Source: Gilvimarinus agarilyticus (GTDB taxonomy: Bacteria; Pseudomonadota; Gammaproteobacteria; Pseudomonadales; Cellvibrionaceae). From it: 64,000 nt of DNA. Shown piece after piece: positions 44,876-54,087 of the stretch. Below the pieces are notes generated by a model. The model was not told the origin of the DNA. It made no database searches and worked only from the letters and a program-made list of their open reading frames with translations. Location: positions 374,065-438,064 of the forward strand of contig NZ_JXCJ01000001.1 of the NCBI RefSeq assembly GCF_000832015.1, in the 5' to 3' direction. The translations under genes were made by a program, and so were the position numbers. Position 1 is the stretch's first letter, and each line of letters opens with the position of its first letter.

Positions 44876-46114
44876 TCAAACCATCTTGTTCATTTCAAAA
44901 ATGGGCTGCAAAATCGCCAACACGATTACCAGCACGGCACCACCGAGCAGCACAATAGTGGCCGGCTCCATTAAACCCAGCGACACCGCCAGTACCATTT
45001 CCAGCTCGCGCTGCTGATCGCGCGCGGCGTGCTCCAACTGGGTGGGCAGGGTGCCGTTGGTTTCACCACTGGCCACCATTTGCACCAACAGCGGTGGAAA
45101 ACAATCGGCTTTTTCCATGGCGCGGTTAAGGCTGGTGCCCTCGTGCACTTGGTTGGCGATATCTTCGCAGGCCTCTTGCAGTACCCGGTTGGTCATTACC
45201 TGTCCAGCGATACGCAGCGCCTGCAACAGCGGCACGCCACTGGACATTAGCAAGCTTAAGGTAGAGGCAAAACGGGCCGAATTTGACTGATTCACCACAT
45301 TACCAATCACCGGCAACCTAAGCTGGATTTTGTGCCAGCGGCGCTGACGCGATTTGTTTTTAAGCAACCGCTTAATACCGTACATCACACCGATCCCGGC
45401 CAAAAATACCCAGATCCCGTAACCCACAATAAAATCGCTGGTGGCAATCAGCGCCTCGGTCAAAAAGGGCAAATCGCGCTTGGAGTGGGCAAACAGCTTC
45501 ACCAAATCCGGCACCACAAACGTCATTAGGGCGACGATGACCGCCAAGCTGATAACCAACAAAACAATCGGGTAGATCATGGCGGTTTTTAAGCGCGACT
45601 GCAGCTGTTGCGCGTTTAGGGTGTAATCGGCCAACCGATCCAGTACCGGCCCCAAAAAGCCCGAGCTTTCGCCGGCGCGCACCATGGCGCGGTACATATC
45701 GTCAAACGAGCCGGGGTGCTCAGCCAGTGCCTGGGCCAGACTAAAGCCCTCCAGCACTTTGGTGCGAATTTGCAGCATCACCTGCTTTACCGCCGGCTTT
45801 TGCGCCTGCTTGGCGGTGGCTTGCAGCGCTTCGTCCAAGGGCAGCCCAGAGCTAATTAGAGAGGCTAACTGGCGTGTCACCAAACTTAAATCGCGGCTCT
45901 TTAACTTGGGCTGACCGGTTGGCAGAAAACTAAAACGGCCACTGGGCTTGGCGCTGCCCGAACGCACCTTGGCGTTGCCGGCATCGCTTACCTCCAGTGG
46001 CTTAAGCTTTTTGGCCCGCAGCTGGGCGCGAACCTGGCGCTCGGAATCGCCCTCAAGCATACCTTTTACGGTTTTGCCGGACTCGTTTAACGCGCGATAA
46101 CTGTAAGCTCCCAT
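44876..46114 (-). CDS. gspF: Type II secretion inner-membrane platform protein GspF
   Basis: A 412-residue polytopic protein with three transmembrane helices and two repeated cytoplasmic helical domains. The repeats appear as LARQLASLISSGLPLDEAL-like (TRQLASLISSGLPLDEAL, about 80-97) and FASTLSLLMSSGVPLLQAL (about 280-298). Final helix: TIVLLGGAVLVIVLAIL. It transmits GspE ATPase motion to pseudopilin assembly. GGGAG lies before the ATG, 15 bases after gspE. Confidence 0.96.
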   Translation of the reverse strand: MGAYSYRALNESGKTVKGMLEGDSERQVRAQLRAKKLKPLEVSDAGNAKVRSGSAKPSGRFSFLPTGQPKLKSRDLSLVTRQLASLISSGLPLDEALQATAKQAQKPAVKQVMLQIRTKVLEGFSLAQALAEHPGSFDDMYRAMVRAGESSGFLGPVLDRLADYTLNAQQLQSRLKTAMIYPIVLLVISLAVIVALMTFVVPDLVKLFAHSKRDLPFLTEALIATSDFIVGYGIWVFLAGIGVMYGIKRLLKNKSRQRRWHKIQLRLPVIGNVVNQSNSARFASTLSLLMSSGVPLLQALRIAGQVMTNRVLQEACEDIANQVHEGTSLNRAMEKADCFPPLLVQMVASGETNGTLPTQLEHAARDQQRELEMVLAVSLGLMEPATIVLLGGAVLVIVLAILQPIFEMNKMV

Positions 46115-46129
46115 ACGGTAACTCCCGGC

Positions 46130-47686
46130 TTAGCCTGCGGTGGTAACCCGCAGGACCTCTTCCAGGCTGGTGATGCCTTCAATAACCAGGCGGCGGCCGT
46201 CGGCACTGATGGAGTCCGAATGTTTACGTGCTTCGGAGATCAGCTCTTGCTCGCCCGCCTCCTCGTGGATGAGGTGTCGCATGTGTTCGTTGATTTCGAT
46301 CAGCTCGTAAATACCTTTACGGCCGCGATACCCCATTTGGTTACACTTGTTACAACCGGCCGGGCGGTACACCATTTGCCCGGCGGGCAACTGCAGCATC
46401 TCGCGCTCGGCCTCGACCGGCTCGTAAGGCTCTTTGCACTCTTGGCACAGCTTGCGCACCAGCCGCTGCGCCATCACCACCTCAACACTCGAGGCCAGCA
46501 GGAAGGGCTCCACCCCCATGTCTTTAAGCCGCATAATGGCGCCAATGGCGGTGTTGGTGTGCAGGGTAGAGAGCACCAAGTGGCCGGTCAAACTGGCCTG
46601 AATGGCAATATCGGCGGTCTCGGAGTCGCGAATCTCACCGATCATCACCACGTCCGGGTCTTGCCGCAAAATCGCGCGCAGACCACGGGCAAAGGTCATA
46701 TCGACTTTGGTGTTTACCTGGGTTTGACCAATCCCCTGCAGCAGATACTCGATAGGGTCTTCGATGGTCAGAATATTGCGGCTGGGGTGGTTAATGTGGC
46801 TGAGGCCCGAGTAGAGCGTCGTGGTTTTACCCGAGCCGGTGGGGCCGGTGACCAGAATAATACCGTGGGGGCGGCCCAGCGCTTTGGCAAAGCGGTCTCG
46901 CACCTGCTCGGGCATTTGCAAATCGTTGAGCGACAATGCCCCTGCGGCCTGATCGAGCAGACGCAATACAATGCGCTCACCGTGGGCCGAAGGAATCGTC
47001 GAGACACGAATATCCACCGCGTGTCCGGCCAGCCGCACCGTAATACGGCCATCCTGCGGCAGGCGTTTTTCGGCGATATCGAGCCGCGCCATCACTTTTA
47101 AACGCGACACCAGTACCGGGGCCAATTCAGCCTTGGGCGAGAGCACCTCGCTCAATACGCCGTCGATCCGAAAGCGCACCGAAACGCGATCCTCAAATGA
47201 CTCCAGGTGTATATCCGAGGCCTCTTCACGCACCGCTTGCGAGAGAATGGCGTTGATCAGCCGGATAATCGGCGCGTCGTCGTCACCGGCCAGCAGGTCG
47301 GTGCGATCGGCCAGATCATCGGCCATGGAGGACAAATCAAACTCGTTGCCCAAATCTTCGGCGGCGCGCTGGGCGGCACCGTCGCTGCTTTGGTACTCGC
47401 GGGTTAAGCGCTGCTGAAACACATCGGCCGGCAACTCTTCAAGACTCATATCGCCGTCAAAATAGCGCGCCAGCTCGGTCAACACATCGAGCCTTAAACC
47501 GGGTTTGTGCAACACCGTGTGTGGCTGCTCGGGGTCGATCATCACGCCGTGGTCCGAGGCGTAGCTAAACGGCAGGCGCGGGCTCTCGCCGGCGCTGGCG
47601 GCCAGCTCTTCCTCTTCGTCCTCCAGAATGGCGCTCTCTTCAAACTCCTCGGGCATTTCGGCCGGTTCAGAAATCTCGCTATTCAC
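46130..47686 (-). CDS. gspE: Type II secretion ATPase GspE
   Basis: Cytoplasmic hexameric ATPase of 518 residues. Walker A is GPTGSGKTTT (about 278-287), the Asp box IEDPIEY follows, and Walker B is DPDVVMIGEIRD. A His box (TGHLVLSTLHTN) and a tetracysteine zinc motif (CQEC and CNKC) are near the C-terminus. The N-terminal domain binding GspL is Glu-rich for the first 35 residues. The start is GTG with AAGGAG seven bases before it. Confidence 0.97.
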   Translation of the reverse strand: MNSEISEPAEMPEEFEESAILEDEEEELAASAGESPRLPFSYASDHGVMIDPEQPHTVLHKPGLRLDVLTELARYFDGDMSLEELPADVFQQRLTREYQSSDGAAQRAAEDLGNEFDLSSMADDLADRTDLLAGDDDAPIIRLINAILSQAVREEASDIHLESFEDRVSVRFRIDGVLSEVLSPKAELAPVLVSRLKVMARLDIAEKRLPQDGRITVRLAGHAVDIRVSTIPSAHGERIVLRLLDQAAGALSLNDLQMPEQVRDRFAKALGRPHGIILVTGPTGSGKTTTLYSGLSHINHPSRNILTIEDPIEYLLQGIGQTQVNTKVDMTFARGLRAILRQDPDVVMIGEIRDSETADIAIQASLTGHLVLSTLHTNTAIGAIMRLKDMGVEPFLLASSVEVVMAQRLVRKLCQECKEPYEPVEAEREMLQLPAGQMVYRPAGCNKCNQMGYRGRKGIYELIEINEHMRHLIHEEAGEQELISEARKHSDSISADGRRLVIEGITSLEEVLRVTTAG

Positions 47687-47689
47687 CGC

Positions 47690-49759
47690 TTACTCCTTGG
47701 CCTTGGCGCGGCCTTCGGCAGGCGGGATTTTGTCTTCGTTGCCACCGGTGGCGTTATCCGGCTCGGTGGCCTCTTCCTGATATTGGTACTGAGCCTGAAC
47801 GCGACGCAGCTGCTCCTCCCACACCGGCAACATCGGCATCTCATCTTTGCTGGTAACTAAATTAGTATGGCTGCGGCGCTCTATCAACTCATCGCGAATA
47901 TGGCGGTACTTATCCGCGGTAGCCCCCATAAGCATGGCATCGTCGGGCATCACACTGGCACGGATAAACACCATCAAATTGGTTTTGCGCTTGGTGCTGC
48001 TCTGACTTTTAAACAGGTTTCCCAAAATAGGGAGATCCCCTAAAAAAGGCACCTTAGTTTCGCTCATACTAACATCGTCTTTGATCAAACCACCCAGTAC
48101 GACGATTTCGCCCGAGGCAGCCATCACTTGGGTATTGATCTTACGCGAGTTAGTCACCAAGCCCGAGGTGCCAGTGGAGGAATCATCGACACTGGAAATC
48201 TCTTGCGCGATATCCATTACCACCGTATCGCCATCGTTAACGTGGGGCGTCACCGTCAACAAAATCCCCACATCTTTACGCTCAACAGTCTGAAAGGGGT
48301 TTGTGGGATTACTGGCACCTGTACCCGTGCCCGTGTAAGAACCCGTCACAAACGGCACATTTTGACCCACGGAGATTTCAGCTTCATGGTTATCGGTGGT
48401 CAACAAGCTCGGCGTGGATAGAATATTGCTCGAGCCGTTGGCTTTAAGCATTTTTAACACAGCCAACATATCGGTCCCACCACCTAAGCGGCCCACACCA
48501 AACACTTGCCCGGCGATACCAGCAAGACTCCCTGCTAGTGCCGCGGTGGCACCATCACCCTCGGACAAAGCACCAGTAGCTACACCAGCTAAGGTGCCGT
48601 CCCCCCCCAGTGTCGAACTTCCAAACCCAGAGTCGCCACCATTGTACATCCACTCAATACCCAGCTCGGCGTTATCGGTGTCCTCTAGCTCGACAATAAT
48701 CGCCTCAACCAGCACTTGCGCACGACGAATATCCAAACTCTCGACCAGCACCATCAACGACTGCAAAGTGTCGCCATCGGCCGTAATTAAAATCGCGTTG
48801 GTGTCTTCATCGGCCTGCACGCTGGCCTTAATTTGATTACTGCCGCTCGAGCCGCCTTCAGCGGTTTCCATTTTCTGCATGTTTTGCAGCACGCCGTTTA
48901 ACACGGTGGCCACTTGCTCGGCCTTGGCGTATTTAAGGTATTCAACGCGCACATTGGAGTTGGTAATTTGCGGCCGGTCGAGGCGGCGAATCAGCATCTT
49001 AATACGCTCGCGCTGCATGTCGTCGCCATTGACCAAAACCCCGTTTATACGGGTGTCGGCCACCACGGTGGCCGGGGCGGTGGCGTTGCCGCGTTGGGCG
49101 TCGGGTTTTTCAAGCTGCTGAATCACTTTAACGATGGCATCGGCCTGAGCGTAGCGCAGCTCGACCAGCTCGGTGCTAACCACCGCGGCCTTGTCGATTT
49201 GTGCAATCACTTTCAGTAAGCGATCAATATTGGCGCGGGTGTCGGTAACGATAATGGCGTTGCTGGGGTCGTAGGCCGAGATATGACCATGCTGGGGCAC
49301 CAATGGGCGCAATACCGGCAGCAGTTTAGCGGCGCTGATATTGTCCAGCTGTACCACTTGGGTCATGTAGGTGTCTTGAGCGCTGGCGTTAGAGCTTGGC
49401 TCCTGCGTCGGAATGGCCAGTGAGCGGGCATCGCGGTTGGGCACAATGCGCACCACTTCGCCGTTTTCGACCGCGGTAAAGCCGTGTACATCCAAAATCG
49501 ACAAAAACAGGCCGTACAACTCGTCGCCATTAACCGGCGCGTTAGAGATCACTTTAACCTGACCGCGCACTTTGGGGTCGATAACAATGGTTTTGCCGGT
49601 AGCCTCGGCGATAAATTTTATGACCTCCTGAATATCGGAGTCTTTAAAATTAACCGTCCAGGTTTGCTCGGCACTCATGACCGCCGTGGGCAGCGCCAGG
49701 CTGACCACCAACAGGGCGACTTTGATTCGCTTGACGCTCGCTCTCACTACTAACCTCAC
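47690..49759 (-). CDS. gspD: Type II secretion outer-membrane secretin GspD
   Basis: Outer-membrane channel subunit of 689 residues with signal peptide (about 1-29). The N0-N3 ring domains follow (NFKDSDIQEVIKFIAEATGK begins N0), then a secretin barrel with EVPFLGDLPILG-like (TKVPFLGDLPILGNLF) and NLMVFIRASV. A Gly/Ala/Thr-rich insertion (about 375-430) precedes the secretin core, and a charged tail of about 90 residues may serve as the S-domain. The start is GTG, immediately after the gspC stop; a second GTG four codons on is possible. Confidence 0.97.
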   Translation of the reverse strand: MRLVVRASVKRIKVALLVVSLALPTAVMSAEQTWTVNFKDSDIQEVIKFIAEATGKTIVIDPKVRGQVKVISNAPVNGDELYGLFLSILDVHGFTAVENGEVVRIVPNRDARSLAIPTQEPSSNASAQDTYMTQVVQLDNISAAKLLPVLRPLVPQHGHISAYDPSNAIIVTDTRANIDRLLKVIAQIDKAAVVSTELVELRYAQADAIVKVIQQLEKPDAQRGNATAPATVVADTRINGVLVNGDDMQRERIKMLIRRLDRPQITNSNVRVEYLKYAKAEQVATVLNGVLQNMQKMETAEGGSSGSNQIKASVQADEDTNAILITADGDTLQSLMVLVESLDIRRAQVLVEAIIVELEDTDNAELGIEWMYNGGDSGFGSSTLGGDGTLAGVATGALSEGDGATAALAGSLAGIAGQVFGVGRLGGGTDMLAVLKMLKANGSSNILSTPSLLTTDNHEAEISVGQNVPFVTGSYTGTGTGASNPTNPFQTVERKDVGILLTVTPHVNDGDTVVMDIAQEISSVDDSSTGTSGLVTNSRKINTQVMAASGEIVVLGGLIKDDVSMSETKVPFLGDLPILGNLFKSQSSTKRKTNLMVFIRASVMPDDAMLMGATADKYRHIRDELIERRSHTNLVTSKDEMPMLPVWEEQLRRVQAQYQYQEEATEPDNATGGNEDKIPPAEGRAKAKE

Positions 49760-50803
49760 TTATTGCAGCTCTACATCAATGGTCACGATTTCACCATCGC
49801 GCTCAATCTCGAGGCTGGCTGACGTGGTTTGACCTAAATTTCGGTAAATTTCCATAATCTTGCCGGGGTTATCCAGCGCCGTGCCATTTACCCCGGTAAC
49901 GATATCTCCGGCCTGTAAACCGGCGGCGTTAAAGGCGTCGGGGTTGCGCCCCGGGCGAATGCGGTAACCCTTGATCTGGCCGTTCTCACGGTGAATATTA
50001 AAGGCCACGACATCAGACAAGTTTTGGCTGATTTGCTCCACCGAGTCCGGCGCTTCGCTGCTGGACTGATTCACTTGGTCCGCCTCAAGCGGGCCCTGCA
50101 CAGCCGGCTCTTCGGCTGCTTGTTGTGTTAGTTGTTCTTCGTCGCCTTCCCAGCTGCGGCTAGCAGTGGGGGGCGGGTCGTAGCGCACCTGACGGCGGGG
50201 CGCGTTGGGGTCGTCTTTGTACAGCCAAAGGGATTCATACTGGCCATTGTTATCCAAAATTACCCGCTGATTAAGCACCTTGGCGACTTTCACACCGCGC
50301 TGGTTTTCGATCTCATCCCCCGGGCCGTAGATCGCCTGAGTCTTGGCATCGGCGATAATCGCCCGGGCCGAGGCATCAACACTCGAGCCTATAATGCCGC
50401 TTAAGACCAGCGACAACTTAGTATCCACCGCCTGATCTTCAATTTGTGGCTCCAGCGGTTGAGCCGGCTCGTTGGCAAGCTCGGCTTCGGGGTCGCCACC
50501 ACCGGCGCCAAACAGGGTTAAGCTACGCAGCTGCTCGACGTCTACATCCTGCGCCTGGCTGTTAGCCTCGGTGCTGGCCAGGGCGTTGGCTGAAATTTCG
50601 GCAGCGGGGATCTCGGGAGTCGGCACCAACAGCCAAAATAGCTGTGCCAGCGAATGGGTGAGCCACAGCAGAATCAATAGACCTGCAAGCTGTTTCCAGC
50701 GGCGCTCAGGGACACGGCGAAACGCTTGGGAGACACGGCGCTGGGCGTTGCCAAGCCGATCACCACCCGCCATGCCGGGGTCTTGCGTTGTAAGATTCTG
50801 CAT
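49760..50803 (-). CDS. gspC: Type II secretion protein GspC
   Basis: A 347-residue bitopic protein with transmembrane segment about 38-58 (LAGLLILLWLTHSLAQLFWLL), a homology region (about 125-200, LSLVLSGIIGSSVDASARAII), a Glu/Gln-rich linker and a C-terminal PDZ domain (about 255-345, GYRIRPGRNPDAFNAAGLQAGD). It connects the inner-membrane platform to the secretin and helps recruit substrates. It is the first gene of the gsp operon. The ribosome binding site is weak. Confidence 0.94.
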   Translation of the reverse strand: MQNLTTQDPGMAGGDRLGNAQRRVSQAFRRVPERRWKQLAGLLILLWLTHSLAQLFWLLVPTPEIPAAEISANALASTEANSQAQDVDVEQLRSLTLFGAGGGDPEAELANEPAQPLEPQIEDQAVDTKLSLVLSGIIGSSVDASARAIIADAKTQAIYGPGDEIENQRGVKVAKVLNQRVILDNNGQYESLWLYKDDPNAPRRQVRYDPPPTASRSWEGDEEQLTQQAAEEPAVQGPLEADQVNQSSSEAPDSVEQISQNLSDVVAFNIHRENGQIKGYRIRPGRNPDAFNAAGLQAGDIVTGVNGTALDNPGKIMEIYRNLGQTTSASLEIERDGEIVTIDVELQ

Positions 50804-51249
50804 AAAATAGTCGTTGTATTTGAGCCTGTTTAACTCGTTACTGTCGTACTTCGCAGGCTAACCTACATACAGCGGTATGTACTGGGGATACAGGCTTTTT
50901 ATTCGGCCTCCGTCCATTGGAGCCGACCGATTGTACTGCAACACTTAATGAAAAGCGAAGCCTGCAAATGGCCCGAGTTCACAAAGGGCGCAAGCTAACG
51001 TTGTCACCGGAGCCACTGGGCTGGCTAGGCTACGCGGCCATTGTGACAGTTTTTTTGCAGTTGGGGTTCAACTCAGTGCCGCCTCAGCGTTAGCGCGGCC
51101 CCGCTCACCCTGCTTGGACGCTGAATAACTCGCTTGCTATATTGCAACACTTATAAAATTTCGCAAGCGGCGACGTCATATTTTTACGTGTTGGAGATTA
51201 ATCGATGCCGCCAGTGCGATACAAAAGCTGCTATAAAAGGAAAACCACC
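50804..51249. other. Intergenic region between the gsp operon and the lyase-like operon
   Basis: 446 bases without a supported gene. It contains a perfect TACATAC/GTATGTA inverted repeat (50864-50881), a hairpin TCGGCCTCC/GGAGCCGA (50903-50926), and an 11-base direct repeat TGCAACACTTA (50937-50947 and 51143-51153). There is also a plus-strand hairpin-plus-T-run (51002-51056) and a CGCTTGC/GCAAGCG inverted repeat (51131-51169) around the second TGCAACACTTA. Two divergent promoters are expected, but no strong -35/-10 pair was found. Confidence 0.5.
51002..51056 (+). terminator. Possible intrinsic terminator on the plus strand with no gene before it
   Basis: TGTCAC (51002-51007) pairs with GTGACA (51043-51048) around a GC-rich region that can fold further, followed by a run of seven T. 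No plus-strand gene precedes it, so it would end a leader or small RNA. Confidence 0.35.
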
Positions 51250-51990
51250 ATGCCCCTACCACGTCTGGCCACTCTTGCGAGCCTGATGTTATTGGCCTCC
51301 AGCGCCCGGGCCGAGCTGCTTTGGCAGGCCGACTTTGAAACCGGCGACCTTTCCCAGTGGCCCTACATCACCAACCCGGTAGGGGCCAGCATTACCAGTG
51401 ACTGCACTTACGAGGGGCAATACGCCGGGCAAATTGCCATTACCGGCGATGAAAAGTACCTGTGGCACGGTAACGAGGCACTCAATCGCAGCGAATTTAA
51501 CTACCAGCCCGCGGCGACAGGCGAGGGCGACACGACTTATATTGGCTGGAGCTTTTATTTACCCGCGCCGCTGCTGTCGGTAAAACACGAGATAGGGTAC
51601 TGGGAGTCGGGTAACAGCTGGCAGCAGCAAATGCGCTTTAACCTGATCGGCGAAACCTTAAGCTTTACGCGCTCTGATGCCACCGAGCCCTATTGGAGCA
51701 AACCCGGCTTTGCCAGCGCCGGCGTTTGGCACGATGTCGCCATGGCCGTACACTGGTCGACGGACCCGGCTCAGGGCTATGTCGATATCTGGCTGGACGG
51801 CAAGGCGATGGGCCGCACCCAAATGCAAACCCGGGTGAACAATACCGACCCAATGTTTACCCAGATCGGCTTGTTGCGTCACCGGGTCGCCCAGCGAGAG
51901 GTGATTTTAATCGACAATGTCCGCGCCGCCGATAACATCGACGACGTACTGGCCGCCTTTAACCCCCAAGAGCCTAAAACCTGCCCCTAA
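51250..51990 (+). CDS. Secreted polysaccharide-lyase-like (heparin lyase I-type fold) protein
   Basis: Exported protein of 246 residues with signal peptide (about 1-19, ending ARA). The mature protein begins LLWQADFETGDLSQW and has the jelly-roll pattern of the heparin lyase I-like polysaccharide lyase family: TYIGWSFYLPAPLL, QQQMRFNLIGETLSF, WHDVAMAVHWSTDPAQGYVDIWLDG and IGLLRHRV. The start ATG 51250 has AAGGA before it; an upstream ATG at 51205 is unsupported. Substrate is not evident. The stop overlaps the start of the next gene (TAATG), so the three genes here form an operon. Confidence 0.72.
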   Translation: MPLPRLATLASLMLLASSARAELLWQADFETGDLSQWPYITNPVGASITSDCTYEGQYAGQIAITGDEKYLWHGNEALNRSEFNYQPAATGEGDTTYIGWSFYLPAPLLSVKHEIGYWESGNSWQQQMRFNLIGETLSFTRSDATEPYWSKPGFASAGVWHDVAMAVHWSTDPAQGYVDIWLDGKAMGRTQMQTRVNNTDPMFTQIGLLRHRVAQREVILIDNVRAADNIDDVLAAFNPQEPKTCP

Positions 51991-53135
51991 TGCACCTTGA
52001 ATTCGTTTCATCCATTCACGCGGTAAACGCCTCTCAGTGGAACGCACTGCTCGGGAGTGACTACCCGTTTGCGCGCCACGAGTTTCTCGCCTCGCTAGAA
52101 GATAGCCACGCCGTAAGCGAGGACAGCGGCTGGCAGCCCCGGCACCTACTGGTGCGCGATAACGGCACCTTAGTAGCCGCGCTGCCGGGCTACCTTAAAG
52201 CGCACTCTTACGGTGAGTACGTGTTTGACTGGGCCTGGGCTGACGCCTACCAGCGCTACGGTCAACGTTATTACCCCAAGTGGATCAACGCTATTCCTTT
52301 TACCCCGTGCCGAGGCCCGCGCCTACTGGGACAACCCGACAGCGCCACCCTCGCCGCCATTAGCCAGGGGCTGAGTGATTACTGCCAACGCGAGGGACTG
52401 TCGGGCTGGCACTGTCTGTTTCCCGAGCAGAGCGTCAGCGAGGCATTAAGCCAGACGGGAAGCACCCAACGGCTGGGCTGTCAGTTTCATTGGTTTAACC
52501 GCGAGTACCGCACATTCGACGATTTTGTCGCCACGTTTGCCTCCCGCAAGCGTAAGAACGTACTAAAAGAGCGGCGCCGGGTACACGAGCAAGGCTTTCG
52601 TTTTACCACCCTGACCGGCAGCGCCATCGAGCCGCACCACTGGCAATTTTTTTATCAGCTGTATCAGCGCACCTACTTAAAGCGCAGCGGCCACGGCGGC
52701 TATTTGAACGAGGCTTTTTTTCAGTCCCTGGGTAAAAACCTTGCCGAGCACTGCGTACTGGTGCTGGCCGAGCGAGAGCAACAAACCGTAGCCGCAGCGC
52801 TGTATTTACGCGATCAACACACCCTCTATGGGCGCTACTGGGGCTGTCTGGCCGAGTTCGACAACCTGCACTTCGAGACCTGTTATTATCAGGGGATCGA
52901 CTACGCCATTGCCCAGGGGCTGACGCGCTTTGACGGTGGCGCACAGGGCGAGCACAAGCTAGCGCGCGGCTTTGAACCGGTATTAACCTACTCCAACCAC
53001 CACCTGTGTGACCCGCGCTTTGCCGCCGCGATAGAAGACTTTGTGCGCGAGGAGGGCGAGATGACCCAAGGCTACTTTAACGACGCCGCCGCGCACTTAC
53101 CCTACGCGCAAGCCGCTACACTTAATAAGGATTAA
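51990..53135 (+). CDS. FemAB/GNAT-like acyltransferase (COG3146 type)
   Basis: Cytoplasmic 381-residue protein of the family annotated as peptidogalycan biosynthesis/recognition or GNAT N-acetyltransferase. Typical segments: HEFLASLEDSHAV, GYLKAHSYGEYVFDWAWADAY, IPFTPCRGPRLL, FASRKRKNVLKERRRV and the late RFDGGAQGEHKLARGFEP. The biochemical role is unproven in the family; the fold suggests transfer of an acyl or aminoacyl group. The start ATG shares a base with the stop of the lyase-like gene, and the end is two bases before the CPBP gene. Confidence 0.85.
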   Translation: MHLEFVSSIHAVNASQWNALLGSDYPFARHEFLASLEDSHAVSEDSGWQPRHLLVRDNGTLVAALPGYLKAHSYGEYVFDWAWADAYQRYGQRYYPKWINAIPFTPCRGPRLLGQPDSATLAAISQGLSDYCQREGLSGWHCLFPEQSVSEALSQTGSTQRLGCQFHWFNREYRTFDDFVATFASRKRKNVLKERRRVHEQGFRFTTLTGSAIEPHHWQFFYQLYQRTYLKRSGHGGYLNEAFFQSLGKNLAEHCVLVLAEREQQTVAAALYLRDQHTLYGRYWGCLAEFDNLHFETCYYQGIDYAIAQGLTRFDGGAQGEHKLARGFEPVLTYSNHHLCDPRFAAAIEDFVREEGEMTQGYFNDAAAHLPYAQAATLNKD

Positions 53136-53137
53136 CC

Positions 53138-53977
53138 TTGCACAAGCTTCTGGCCCGCGCCAACCTATTTGCCATTCTCGATCAAATCGACCGCGAACCA
53201 CCCTCCTACGAGCTGGGTCGGCCCCAGGCCTTGCGTCGGGTGTTTATCACCCTGGCCACGGTCTGTGTTTGCCTGCTGCTGGTGCACTACGGTAAATACT
53301 CCACCAACCTAAACACCCTGTTGCGCGCCGTGGCCGAGCTCTCCGGCCAGCCGGCCAACGAACTGGTACGCCAGCTGGAGCAATCCGGTTGGCGGCAACT
53401 GGCCGGTTACGCCTGGTGGAGCTTTATACATTTGGTGGGCTACGTGCTGCTGCCCTGGCTGGTTATTAGCCGCCTGTTAAAGCTGCGCATGGCCGATATG
53501 GGCTGGCGCCTGGGCGACACCCGCGAGCACTGGTTAGGCTATGTGCTGCTGGTCAGCCCCATTTTGTTTTTTGTTTATTTGGTAAGCCTGGGCGACGACT
53601 TCGTCAACCACTACCCGTTTTATCATTTGGCTCAGCGCAGCTGGGTGGATCTAATCGCCTGGGAGTGCCTCTATATTGGCCAGTTTATTTTCTTAGAGTT
53701 CTTCTTTCGCGGCTTTTTACTCAACGCCCTGCGCCCGGCACTGGGGGCGAACGCCATTTGGGTAATGTGCGTGCCCTACCTGATGATTCACTTTCCAAAG
53801 CTGTGGCTAGAGGCCACCGGCGCCATTTTATTTGGCCTGTTTTTAGGTATCTTGGCGCTGCGCTCACGCTCCGTCTGGGGCGGGGTAGCGGTGCACGTCG
53901 CCATTGCGCTAGCGATGGATTTTGCCGCACTACTGCGTAAAAGCGGGCTGCCCGAGCAGTGGTGGCCCACGCTATAA
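53138..53977 (+). CDS. CPBP-family intramembrane protein (Abi-like) with changed first glutamate
   Basis: Inner-membrane protein of 279 residues with about seven hydrophobic segments. The CPBP motif region reads [11 protein letters not shown]: the second Glu and the Arg of EExxxR are present, but the first Glu position is Leu. Later motifs YLMIHFPK and [11 protein letters not shown] supply the histidines. CPBP members include type II CAAX prenyl endopeptidases and bacterial processing proteases, so proteolysis is possible but not assured. The TTG start at 53138 is supported by AAGGA seven bases before it. It lies two bases after the acyltransferase gene. Confidence 0.82.
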   Translation: MHKLLARANLFAILDQIDREPPSYELGRPQALRRVFITLATVCVCLLLVHYGKYSTNLNTLLRAVAELSGQPANELVRQLEQSGWRQLAGYAWWSFIHLVGYVLLPWLVISRLLKLRMADMGWRLGDTREHWLGYVLLVSPILFFVYLVSLGDDFVNHYPFYHLAQRSWVDLIAWECLYIGQFIFLEFFFRGFLLNALRPALGANAIWVMCVPYLMIHFPKLWLEATGAILFGLFLGILALRSRSVWGGVAVHVAIALAMDFAALLRKSGLPEQWWPTL

Positions 53978-54087
53978 CCTGCGTTTTAATCAGGCCATTC
54001 CCTGCAAGGTCGTTTACCGGTAGAATTTGCCTCTTTCAAGAATCGCCAGCGCCGAGCCACGGCGGGCACCAAGCAAGAGATAGGGCA

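Noticed and set aside
44210-44974. A 254-codon plus-strand open frame across gspH, gspG and gspF
   Set aside because: It is antisense to three well-supported type II secretion genes and has no family motif.
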